A stretch of 6,066 nt of DNA from Syntrophaceae bacterium CG2_30_49_12 (GCA_001873675.1 MNZP01000220.1:1-6066), one strand, 5' to 3'. Counted from the first letter of the stretch, positions 1 to 4,832 are shown. Numbers and translations: made by a program. Notes: generated from the letters alone by a model not told the origin.

Positions 1-595
1 CAATGCCGATGAAAAGCGCAAGGCGCTGGAGGATATTTTCACATCTTTCTTTCAATTGGAAATACTCCAATTAGGAGATTTTCGAAAAAATGATGTCATC
101 CGGAATCTGATGATGCTGCTGATGCAGCGAACCAGCTCGCAACTTGACATTCAGAAACTCTCCCGCGAACTCGGCCTTTCCCGTCAAACGCTGAATGACT
201 ATATCGCCTTCCTTGAAAGCACCTATTTCATCAAAACCATCCGTCCATTCGGCCGGGGAAGGAACGGGGAACTCAGGAAAATTCCCAAAGTCTATATCTG
301 TGACACAGGACTGGCTAATCACCTTGCCAGACTGGATGCGGGGGTGTTATTCGAAAATAGCGTCTTCCAAAACCTGAGACTTCGGGGAGAACTGAACTAT
401 TACCAGAAGAAATCAGGCGTCGAGATTGATTTTATTCTCAACAAGGAAAAAGCCTACGAGGTCAAAACGAATCCCCGGCCGGCAGACATGAAGAAACTGT
501 CTTCACTGGCGGAAGGATTGAATATCAAGGAATACAAAATCGTTTCCAGAAATTTCTCCGCTTTGGATAACATTTTGTATGGCTTCATGCTATAA
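1..595 (+). CDS. AAA-type ATPase with DUF4143 domain, C-terminal part
   Basis: The frame is open from base 2, so the N-terminus with the Walker A and B motifs lies before the window. The TTG at 56 is an internal codon and not a start. About 197 residues are present. A helix-turn-helix-like segment (SRELGLSRQTLNDYIAFLE) comes first and is followed by the DUF4143 region (YICDTGLANHL). The end looks like the PD-(D/E)XK-like fold of such proteins: a Glu in FENSVFQNL, an Asp in GVEIDFIL and the ExK of AYEVKTN. Members are common in bacterial accessory regions. Their role is poorly defined: an ATPase joined to a nuclease-like fold, with no proven substrate that I can name. The gene converges on the - strand genes to its right. 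Family assignment is firm and function is not. Confidence 0.88.
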   Translation, partial: NADEKRKALEDIFTSFFQLEILQLGDFRKNDVIRNLMMLLMQRTSSQLDIQKLSRELGLSRQTLNDYIAFLESTYFIKTIRPFGRGRNGELRKIPKVYICDTGLANHLARLDAGVLFENSVFQNLRLRGELNYYQKKSGVEIDFILNKEKAYEVKTNPRPADMKKLSSLAEGLNIKEYKIVSRNFSALDNILYGFML

Positions 596-633
596 TTTTG
601 TTTGTACAAAGGTCTCCCCGTATACATCCTGTC

Positions 634-764
634 GAGAGCTTTGAATTTCTACCGGATATGTCATTCCGGTGAAAACCGGAATCCAGAAAGTTATTGAATC
701 CACTGGATTCCTGCTTCCGCAGGAATGACGATTTGCCGGGTTTCAGGAGAAATTCAAAGCTCTC
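634..764. mobile_element. MITE-like element, 131 bp, with perfect 17-bp terminal inverted repeats
   Basis: The left end GAGAGCTTTGAATTTCT (634-650) is exactly complementary to the right end (748-764). The pentamer CTGTC stands directly outside both ends (629-633 and 765-769), which is what a 5-bp target-site duplication looks like. There is no ORF inside, so any movement would need a transposase supplied in trans. The centre carries a double palindrome (660-730). The right internal spacer is longer than the left one (about 17 against 9 bases), suggesting a small deletion. The element sits between two convergent genes, where an insertion costs little. The parent transposase family cannot be told from this window. 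Confidence 0.8.
660..730. repeat. Nested double-hairpin palindrome inside the MITE
   Basis: Two hairpins each have an 8-bp perfect stem and a 4-base loop. The left is ATTCCGGT-GAAA-ACCGGAAT (663-682) and the right is ATTCCTGC-TTCC-GCAGGAAT (707-726). The halves are also inverted relative to each other: GTCATTCC (660-667) pairs with GGAATGAC (722-729), and GGAATCCAG (678-686) pairs with CTGGATTCC (703-711). The ATTCC...GGAAT pattern resembles dispersed palindromes seen in many proteobacterial genomes. In RNA the structure could act as a two-way transcription barrier between the flanking convergent genes, which is inference. There is no U-tract typical of an intrinsic terminator. Confidence 0.8.
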
Positions 765-810
765 CTGTCATATATGGTTAAGTTGTAAGCTTGATATCCA
801 ATTATTCTGA

Positions 811-1134
811 TTAGTGGCTGACGTTTTCCGCACGAGTGACCTTCAGAAAGGTCAAAAACAATATCTTCAAGTCAAAAAAAATGACCTGTGATTCAGATAA
901 TACTCGTCATATTCTACCTTTTTCGGAATCGGAATATCGTCTCGGCCATTAATCTGCGCCTATCCCTTTCCCCCTTTTCCCCTCTTCCCTTTACTAACTT
1001 ATAACCCACAACTCAAAACTTAAAACTTATAACTCAAAACTGTTTTTGCTCATATCCCCCTTCAAAACACTCCACAACTGGGGCAGTTCATCCAGGCCCG
1101 ATTTTCGGAGCCATTTACCTACCGGGGTTACATA
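811..1134 (-). pseudogene. Remnant of a bacterial sugar transferase (undecaprenyl-phosphate glycosylphosphotransferase)
   Basis: Two blocks of the catalytic domain of the WcaJ-like family are recognisable. The first (1048-1134) reads YVTPVGKWLRKSG, LDELPQLW and SVLKGDMS. The second (811-959) reads AQINGRDDIPIPKKVEYD, then EYYLNHRSFF, and after a frame change DLKILFLTFLKVTR up to a TAA at 811-813. The family normally initiates polysaccharide assembly at the inner membrane by moving a sugar-1-phosphate onto undecaprenyl phosphate. The gene is dead in four ways. The N-terminal part is absent, with the caspase gene ending 20 bp away. The segment that should hold LVGPRP and the following ~30 residues is replaced by a low-complexity tract (963-1047). 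A TAG (960-962) stands where the Trp of the WAQ motif is expected. A one-base shift occurs at an eight-T run (874-881), most simply a lost G from TTGGAC. It lies on the same strand as the sugar aminotransferase and probably belongs to the same former locus. Confidence 0.88.
963..1047. repeat. Low-complexity tract replacing part of the sugar transferase
   Basis: On the + strand the tract starts with a 30-base pure pyrimidine run (963-992). An AT-rich part follows, in which AACTCAAAACT occurs twice (1010-1020 and 1031-1041) and ACTTATAAC occurs twice (997-1005 and 1024-1032). It is flanked on both sides by recognisable sugar-transferase codons. Its 85 bp roughly match the ~96 bp of coding sequence expected there in the family. 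It has no coding character and contains several stops in the gene's frame. A mobile or slippage-grown filler is possible, and so is an assembly artefact. Confidence 0.65.
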
Positions 1135-1153
1135 TTTTTCGTAACTACTCAGG

Positions 1154-1966
1154 TTACTCCAGTACCTTCTTCTTTTTCTCTGCTGATGGCGCTTCAAGTT
1201 GGGGAATCTGGCTGAAACCATTGAACTTCAAAGAGGCACGCACCCTCTTGAGCAGTTCGCTTCTGGCAATAGTACCCTGCGTTTCTCTGGTATGTTTGCA
1301 AAAATAATATGTAAAGGCGCCATTGTAACTGCCTTCAATATTGGCATCTGCAGATGTCTGATTATCCCTGCATCCTGCAAATAAGACATGATTCATGGGA
1401 TTACCACCTTTCAAAAGCCGTCTCACATCTATATCCTCATCTGCCCTGCAGGCTATATCAACAGGAGGAGGCAAAAATCTCGGCTTAAATGAAAGTTCAA
1501 CAGGCAGCCCTTTAATCGCAAGCATCTCTCTCGTGCCTGTGCCTGAATGACATGAATCAAGGACAACCTCAAGATTAACACCTTTGGAAATGTTTGCAAA
1601 AAGTGCGTGCAAATCATCATCTGATATGAAATTACCATCCCAGTCCATATCATGAGGACAGATAATCTCATCCATCCTGTCCTTGAGTTCATCGCCATCC
1701 CTGTCAACGACCTGCGAGCCATGCCCTGAATAATGCAAAAGCAGCCTGTCGCCTGCCTTTGCACCACCCACAAGCCACTTGAGCCTCTCCATAATATTCT
1801 TCTTCGTTGCCCTCTCATCAACCAACACCCTGATTTCCTTTGTGGTGAAGCCGAAAAACTTCAAAAGAATATCCCTCATATTCGTAACATCATTCACACA
1901 ACCATTCAAATCAGCCCCTGGGATTTTGTATTTATTGATTCCGACTAATAATGCTTTGTTTGCCAT
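1154..1966 (-). CDS. Caspase-family (peptidase C14) protein
   Basis: This 270-residue protein has the caspase-like p20 fold of clan CD cysteine peptidases. It opens with KALLVGINKY (residues 4-13). The catalytic His lies in HYSGHGSQ (H82) and the catalytic Cys in VVLDSCHSGT (C139). An acidic loop with DRDGDE and DEIICPHD lies between them, as in metacaspase-like bacterial members, which usually cut after Arg or Lys. The end, GFSQIPQLEAPSAEKKKK, looks like the natural C-terminus of stand-alone members. There is no signal peptide, membrane segment or added effector domain, so a cytoplasmic single-domain protease is likely. ATG at 1966 is preferred to the in-frame TTG at 1972, because an AAGGGGGA ribosome site stands 6 bases before the ATG. 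No target, gasdermin, CRISPR or sensor gene is next to it, so its role (defence, cell death or regulation) is open. A copy of the 27-bp repeat lies upstream, and the sugar-transferase remnant begins 20 bp after its stop. Confidence 0.92.
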   Translation of the reverse strand: MANKALLVGINKYKIPGADLNGCVNDVTNMRDILLKFFGFTTKEIRVLVDERATKKNIMERLKWLVGGAKAGDRLLLHYSGHGSQVVDRDGDELKDRMDEIICPHDMDWDGNFISDDDLHALFANISKGVNLEVVLDSCHSGTGTREMLAIKGLPVELSFKPRFLPPPVDIACRADEDIDVRRLLKGGNPMNHVLFAGCRDNQTSADANIEGSYNGAFTYYFCKHTRETQGTIARSELLKRVRASLKFNGFSQIPQLEAPSAEKKKKVLE

Positions 1967-1972
1967 AACCAA

Positions 1973-1980
1973 TCCCCCTT
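1973..1980 (-). promoter_or_regulatory. Ribosome binding site of the caspase gene
   Basis: AAGGGGGA on the - strand lies 6 bases before the ATG at 1966. It overlaps the region needed by the alternative TTG start at 1972 and so decides in favour of the ATG. Confidence 0.65.
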
Positions 1981-2000
1981 GTTTTCTATTTCTCTGAAGT

Positions 2001-2027
2001 TAATGTCAAATGTCAAGGCCTGACACC
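2001..2027 (+). repeat. 27-bp dispersed repeat, copy A
   Basis: The copy begins TAATGTCAAA and ends with CCTGACACC. It matches copy C at 21 of 27 positions without gaps. It lies just upstream of the caspase gene and contains a short imperfect palindrome (TGTCA...TGACA, 2011-2025). Read on the - strand it holds TTGACA, which could serve as a -35 element for the caspase, but no good -10 follows at the right distance. Confidence 0.6.
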
Positions 2028-2047
2028 TTTGTTCCACCTCTATTTCA

Positions 2048-2257
2048 TCATGCCGCTACTTTTTCTTTCACTATTAAGAGATTTATCAAATCTAACGGGT
2101 CCTTTGTCGTTCGTTTTCCGGCATCAAGAATTTCTATTGCTACAATCCTTCTATCCTTTGAATAATCAATGATAACCCCATCAAGTTCCACTGACTCAGC
2201 AATAGGTTCTTCAGAAATAAACTCAATATTCAACACGTCATGTTTTGGGTCATATTC
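2048..2257 (-). pseudogene. DUF2283 protein (putative antitoxin), 5' end cut off by an IS630 element
   Basis: Read through the IS junction, the frame is EYDPKHDVLNIEF, then SVELDGVIIDYSKD, then IVAIEILDAGKR. This is the DUF2283 pattern (an N-terminal YDP..D.L.I.F followed by the GIEILDASKR-type motif). The start codon is missing here. Codons 1-3 (ATG AGG CTA, M-R-L) lie beyond the insertion at 3391-3399. Joining 3391-3399 to 2048-2257 gives an uninterrupted 72-codon product, the usual family length. DUF2283 genes often stand next to DUF4258 genes and are thought to be antitoxins, although direct proof is not known to me. A GTG at 2236 (codon 11) could in theory start a 62-residue product, but no ribosome site precedes it and the conserved first strand would be lost. 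Confidence 0.88.
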
Positions 2258-2259
2258 TA

Positions 2260-2277
2260 GTGTTTACTTGCATAATT
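2260..2277 (+). repeat. Left terminal inverted repeat of the IS630 element
   Basis: GTGTTTACTTGCATAATT matches the reverse complement of the right end at 15 of 18 positions. Confidence 0.85.
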
Positions 2278-2296
2278 AATAGTTACATGATATACT
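2268..2296 (+). promoter_or_regulatory. Likely transposase promoter
   Basis: A weak -35 (TTGCAT, 2268-2273) is followed after exactly 17 bases by a good -10 (TATACT, 2291-2296). The -35 lies inside the left terminal repeat, so transposase binding to the end could repress transcription. The ribosome site AGGAGG (2304-2309) follows. Confidence 0.55.
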
Positions 2297-2317
2297 TTTG
2301 GGCAGGAGGAAACAATT

Positions 2318-3373
2318 ATGCCCAAAGGTTATCACATTCCACAGTGCTCTGAAAGGGATCGTCTGCTGATTAAAGAATGGACCAAAAGCAGAACGATGGA
2401 GTCGAGATTGGTTGAGCGGGCCAAGATTATCCAGCGATGCCTTGACGGAGAACCGGTCAAGAAGATCGTCGAAGAATTGAAGGTGCGCCCAAATACCGTG
2501 ATTGATTGGCGACGCAGGTTTGATGCGAAAGGTATCGCCGGCTTGACGGATCTCCCTCGTTCTGGAAAGCCGCCGAAATATACCGCAGAGTTTCGCAATG
2601 AGGTTTTGGCCACACTGGAGATGCCACCACCGCTGGGACAATCTGTATGGGATGGACCAGCCGTAGCAAAGCATTTGGGCGCATCGGTTCACGCGGTATG
2701 GCGGGTGTTGCGCAAAGAGGGGATCTGCCTGAGCCGCCAGCGGAGTTGGTGCGTGAGCACTGATCCGGAGTTTGCCGCCAAGGCGGCAAATATCATTGGT
2801 CTTTACTTGAATCCGCCAGAGAATGCTCTGGTAATATCGGTGGACGAGAAGCCAAGCATGCAGGCGTTGGAACGATCTACTGGGTATGTGGAAACGGACA
2901 ACGGGAAGATTGTTCGAGGATTCAAGAGTACCTATAAGCGGCATGGAACTTTGAATCTCTTTGCCGCCTTGGAGGTTGCTACAGGAGCAATCCACACCGA
3001 GACAACAAAGCTTAAACGACGAGTTGAGTTTCTGGAATTTATGGACAATGTTATGACAGAACTCCCAACAGATAGAGAAGTGCATGTGATCTTGGACAAT
3101 TACTGCATTCACAAACGAAACGATGCTTGGCTGTCTAAACACCCCAACGTCTTTTTTCATTTCACTCCTACATCAGCCAGTTGGCTAAACCAAGTAGAAA
3201 TATGGTTTGGCATTATGTCCCGCAAAGCATTGCGAGGGGCAAGTTTCAAAAGCACCGAAGATTTGGCCAAAGCTATCAATGACTTCATAACTGCTTATGG
3301 ACCGACTGCAAAACCCTTTGCTTGGCGTAAAAGAGAAGTAAAAGGTGCGCAGCTGAAAAAATACTATCATTAA
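2318..3373 (+). CDS. IS630-family transposase (DD34E)
   Basis: This 351-residue enzyme cuts and joins the ends of its own element at TA sites. The N-terminal third is a helix-turn-helix DNA-binding region (around residues 30-65, ERAKIIQRCLDGEPVKKI and RPNTVIDWRRRF). A second winged-helix segment follows (WDGPAVAKHL to VWRVLRKEGI, 111-136). The DDE_3 catalytic core has D176 in VISVDEKPSMQAL, D260 in VHVILDNYCIHK and E294 in SWLNQVEIWF. The last two are 34 residues apart, as expected for the family. The start is ATG with AGGAGG 8 bases upstream. The stop codon abuts the right terminal repeat. No frameshift or missing catalytic residue is seen, so it is probably active. It is the only gene on the + strand besides the ATPase. 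Confidence 0.96.
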   Translation: MPKGYHIPQCSERDRLLIKEWTKSRTMESRLVERAKIIQRCLDGEPVKKIVEELKVRPNTVIDWRRRFDAKGIAGLTDLPRSGKPPKYTAEFRNEVLATLEMPPPLGQSVWDGPAVAKHLGASVHAVWRVLRKEGICLSRQRSWCVSTDPEFAAKAANIIGLYLNPPENALVISVDEKPSMQALERSTGYVETDNGKIVRGFKSTYKRHGTLNLFAALEVATGAIHTETTKLKRRVEFLEFMDNVMTELPTDREVHVILDNYCIHKRNDAWLSKHPNVFFHFTPTSASWLNQVEIWFGIMSRKALRGASFKSTEDLAKAINDFITAYGPTAKPFAWRKREVKGAQLKKYYH

Positions 3374-3390
3374 CTTATGCAATTAAGCAC
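3373..3390 (-). repeat. Right terminal inverted repeat of the IS630 element
   Basis: On the - strand this reads GTGCTTAATTGCATAAGT. It differs from the left end at three positions and starts at the last base of the transposase stop codon. Confidence 0.85.
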
Positions 3391-3399
3391 TAGCCTCAT
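3391..3399 (-). pseudogene. First three codons of the interrupted DUF2283 gene
   Basis: ATG AGG CTA on the - strand encodes M-R-L and continues in frame into GAA (E) at 2257 once the IS is removed. The ATG shares ATGA with the TGA stop of the DUF4258 gene, the usual sign of translational coupling. GGAGGAG inside the last DUF4258 codons is its ribosome site, ending three bases before the ATG. Confidence 0.85.
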
Positions 3400-3644
3400 T
3401 TCTCCTCCTTCCAGTAACGTTCTATCTGTGAAGTTAGATAAGCAGTTACAACGACATGCATATCTTCTTTTTCCTCATAAATAACTCTCAATAGATATTC
3501 TTTATCTTCTATTATATATCTTCTGTGAGCAACCTTACGCCCTCCGTATCCTTCAACAATCTGCATCGGGGAATTCCACTCTTCAGAAATACCCCTTCTT
3601 TCAGACTTTTTCCTTGCGATTGGTATTATCTCAATCTTCTTCAT
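3396..3644 (-). CDS. DUF4258 protein, putative toxin of a DUF4258-DUF2283 pair
   Basis: This protein of 82 residues has the DUF4258 pattern: a basic N-terminus with RRGISEEW, a central Gly-containing turn (IVEGYGGRK), paired strands (RRYIIEDKEYLLRVIYEEKE) and the closing strand HVVVTAY followed by QIERYWKEE. The family is generally regarded as a toxin-like partner of small antitoxins; its activity is not established as far as I know. The stop overlaps the start of the broken DUF2283 gene (ATGA), so the two once formed a coupled pair in the order DUF4258 then DUF2283. The IS inserted 4 bp beyond the stop and leaves this gene whole. No clear ribosome site precedes the ATG at 3644. A TATAAT stands only three bases before it, which would put a transcript start inside the first codons, so it is probably not a promoter for this gene. 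A small ORF ends 4 bases upstream and may supply coupling. Confidence 0.85.
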   Translation of the reverse strand: MKKIEIIPIARKKSERRGISEEWNSPMQIVEGYGGRKVAHRRYIIEDKEYLLRVIYEEKEDMHVVVTAYLTSQIERYWKEEK

Positions 3645-3648
3645 TTTA

Positions 3649-3807
3649 TTATACGTCTGCTAATTTTAAAAGATCAGGTGTCCACCCCATTCCTTCAACG
3701 GTTACCTCTTTCCCCTGCTTCGATCGACTATTGTCATCCTTAGACAAGCCTTCGGCGTAAGCCCAGTCGTTATCCCTATTTTTGTAGATCCACTCCTTAC
3801 GCTTCAC
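3649..3807 (-). CDS. Possible 52-residue protein upstream of DUF4258, unrecognised
   Basis: A GTG-started frame gives a 52-residue product with coding-like composition, including KEWIYKNRDNDWAYAEGL, SKDDNSRSKQGKE and GMGWTPDLLKLADV. It is Trp-rich (4 of 52) and hydrophilic, with no signal peptide or membrane segment. Two stop codons in tandem end it 4 bases before the DUF4258 start, so the two may be co-transcribed and coupled. No ribosome site is obvious, and the frame stays open only about four codons before the GTG, so it could instead be the tail of a decayed gene. I do not recognise a family. The stretch 3808-4004 before it holds one 27-bp repeat and no supportable gene. Confidence 0.4.
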   Translation of the reverse strand: MKRKEWIYKNRDNDWAYAEGLSKDDNSRSKQGKEVTVEGMGWTPDLLKLADV

Positions 3808-3820
3808 GGTTTTTCGCTTT

Positions 3821-3847
3821 GATTGTCAACAATGAAGATTTGACCCC
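3821..3847 (+). repeat. 27-bp dispersed repeat, copy B
   Basis: The copy begins GATTGTCAAC and ends with TGACCCC. It matches copy C at 21 of 27 positions without gaps and has the same orientation. It lies between the two DUF4258 modules. Confidence 0.6.
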
Positions 3848-4004
3848 AAGGCTTGACAGTGGCCCTATTTACATTTTCAGTTACTAAGGAGTTCATAAGT
3901 AATACCACATAGTTTAGACAGCATATCTAACATTAGGTTCCTGAAAAAAAGCACATATCATATCGGGATTCTGTTGAAGCGACCTTAAATGACTCCGCAA
4001 CCGG

Positions 4005-4250
4005 CTATGCAACTGGACTTGTCTCAAAAGCCAAAATATCAACCGTCATTTTGCCTTTCAAGTGGCTTTTATTTTTTCCAAGCCTTTCCAGTTCTTTGTA
4101 AACGCCACTTGCTATGTATTTTTCTCCGCACTGCTGGCAAACACCTGCCGGAACGTCTTTTATCACTACTAGATTATCACCCCAGCGATAGTCGATGGTA
4201 ATCTCCTGTTGGACTACTTTGGCCTTACAAAAATAACATTTATCAAGCAT
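4005..4250 (-). CDS. YgiT-type zinc-finger protein (MqsA N-terminal-like), putative antitoxin
   Basis: This 81-residue protein has two CxxC knuckles, CYFC (C5, C8) and CQQC (C38, C41), which should bind one zinc ion. They are separated by the typical EITIDYRWGDNLVVIKDVPAGV strands. A helical tail with YKELERLGK follows. The DNA-binding HTH domain found in full MqsA is absent, so this is the short single-domain form. The ATG at 4250 is chosen because the sequence from there on fits the family and GGAG lies about 8 bases before it; the longer frame starting at 4292 would overlap the DUF4258 gene in another frame. The start lies 2 bases after the DUF4258 stop, so the two are translated together. 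In such pairs the zinc protein is taken to be the antitoxin. Confidence 0.88.
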   Translation of the reverse strand: MLDKCYFCKAKVVQQEITIDYRWGDNLVVIKDVPAGVCQQCGEKYIASGVYKELERLGKNKSHLKGKMTVDILAFETSPVA

Positions 4251-4252
4251 TC

Positions 4253-4570
4253 CTAAACTCCTTTCTTTCTCGTTTTCCAATCTGATTCCCATTCTTTTGG
4301 GTCTGGCTCATAGGCAGTTATGATAAGGATTTCATCTTCTTCTAATCTACCACAAACAACATGTAAAGATCTACCACGGCTTGTAAAGCCCAAGATTAAG
4401 CAACTTGCTCCTCGTGGATCATCAGGATATGGCTCAATGATTGTCCCTTCACAAATAGCTTCTTCAATCTCTTCGGCTTCAATTTTGCGTAGCCTTGCTT
4501 TCTCGGTGTGGGTAAAGGAAATGACATACTTTCCGGCTTTAACCTTTGCACAAATCGCTTCTATATCCAT
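4253..4570 (-). CDS. DUF4258 protein, putative toxin of a DUF4258-YgiT pair
   Basis: This protein of 105 residues has the DUF4258 features: SFTHTEKARLRKIEAEEIEEAI near the start, then PYPDDPRGASCLILGFT, RSLHVVCGR and the last strand ILIITAYEPDPKEWESDW. The ITAY strand followed by a Trp-containing tail parallels VTAY and YW in the 82-residue DUF4258 protein encoded nearby, so the two are distant homologues rather than copies. The zinc-finger gene follows after 2 bases. The upstream ribosome site is weak (GGATAG region). A likely function is a small toxin of an addiction-type module. The biochemical activity cannot be read from the sequence. Confidence 0.87.
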   Translation of the reverse strand: MDIEAICAKVKAGKYVISFTHTEKARLRKIEAEEIEEAICEGTIIEPYPDDPRGASCLILGFTSRGRSLHVVCGRLEEDEILIITAYEPDPKEWESDWKTRKKGV

Positions 4571-4615
4571 AATTCATCTATCCGTCATAGGAAATGCGCT
4601 ATTTGACTCCGATTT

Positions 4616-4783
4616 TCACTCCAGAGTAGCAGGAAACCCTGGCCAATGTTTAATACGCCTGAAGCATTCTTCTACCACAGCAATTAATTGCCCCTCTATT
4701 ACGATGCACGCTGAGTAATCACCATGACAGGAAAAAGGTGACTCTCCCCTTTTTCCTAAACTGAGGTATAATTTTAAAACCAT
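4616..4783 (-). CDS. Possible 55-residue protein upstream of the second DUF4258 gene, unrecognised
   Basis: The frame starts at ATG 4783 with AGGA four bases before it and runs to TGA at 4616-4618. The first third (MVLKLYLSLGKRGESPFSC) lies over a palindromic repeat and is probably not conserved protein. The rest (DYSACIVIEGQLIAVVEE, then CFRRIKHWPGFPATLE) looks like real coding sequence: an amphipathic strand-helix piece ending in a Trp-Pro-Gly-Phe-Pro motif. It may be the 3' end of a gene whose front was replaced by repeat sequence. It stands 45 bp before the DUF4258 start on the same strand. I do not recognise a family. Confidence 0.42.
   Translation of the reverse strand: MVLKLYLSLGKRGESPFSCHGDYSACIVIEGQLIAVVEECFRRIKHWPGFPATLE
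4729..4757. repeat. Palindromic repeat with 10-bp stem
   Basis: AGGAAAAAGG (4729-4738) and CCTTTTTCCT (4748-4757) are perfectly complementary around a 9-base loop. Purine/pyrimidine palindromes of this kind are common as dispersed elements in environmental bacteria, where they are often linked to REP-associated transposases; no such transposase is in the window. It lies inside the small ORF 4616-4783. Confidence 0.65.
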
Positions 4784-4807
4784 TCTGTCCTGCTTTCTGC
4801 TTTCCGC

Positions 4808-4832
4808 TCCATTTAGCTGTTAGCTAAATGGA
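4808..4832. repeat. Hairpin repeat with 11-bp perfect stem
   Basis: TCCATTTAGCT and AGCTAAATGGA pair around the loop GTT. It abuts 27-bp repeat copy C and lies 3 bases past the aminotransferase stop. No T-run follows on either strand, so a canonical intrinsic terminator is unlikely. A REP-like element that could still stabilise the aminotransferase mRNA 3' end fits better. Confidence 0.7.

Larger units (their letters stand above)
2260..3390 (+). mobile_element. Complete IS630-family insertion sequence, 1131 bp, with TA target duplication
   Basis: The element carries one full-length transposase and imperfect terminal inverted repeats of about 18 bp. A TA dinucleotide stands at both outer edges (2258-2259 and 3391-3392). 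Removing the element and one TA leaves CTAG across the join, and CTAG is the target preferred by IS630 itself. The removal also restores the DUF2283 reading frame exactly, which independently confirms both ends. The intact gene and close-matching ends suggest a recent insertion. Confidence 0.93.

Noticed and set aside
600..1050. CRISPR array suggested by clustered short repeats
   Set aside because: The repeats are inverted or low-complexity, without regular direct repeats and unique spacers, and no cas gene is present.
1027..1221. A 64-codon frame as a stand-alone gene
   Set aside because: Its middle is sugar-transferase sequence, but its first part overlaps the caspase in another frame and its last residues come from the low-complexity tract, so it is a pseudogene segment.
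1453..1821. A 122-codon frame on the - strand in another phase
   Set aside because: It is a shadow of the caspase gene, shifted by one base; the caspase frame carries the conserved motifs.
2048..2236. The GTG-started 62-codon DUF2283 frame as an intact gene
   Set aside because: The codons before the GTG continue the family motif and the true start lies across the IS; no ribosome site precedes the GTG.
2276..3160. A 294-codon frame on the - strand
   Set aside because: It is wholly antisense to the IS630 transposase, whose catalytic motifs are intact, and its translation shows no family features.
3648..3653. A TATAAT on the - strand as promoter for the DUF4258 gene
   Set aside because: It lies three bases before the start codon and has no -35 match about 17 bases further up, so a transcript would begin inside the gene.
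3804..3896. A 30-residue frame whose stop overlaps the GTG of the 52-residue ORF
   Set aside because: It has no ribosome site, part of it is the 27-bp repeat, and its composition is not convincing, so the overlap is probably chance.
4808..4832. Hairpin as intrinsic terminator of the aminotransferase
   Set aside because: No T-run follows the stem on either strand; it is treated as a REP-like repeat.
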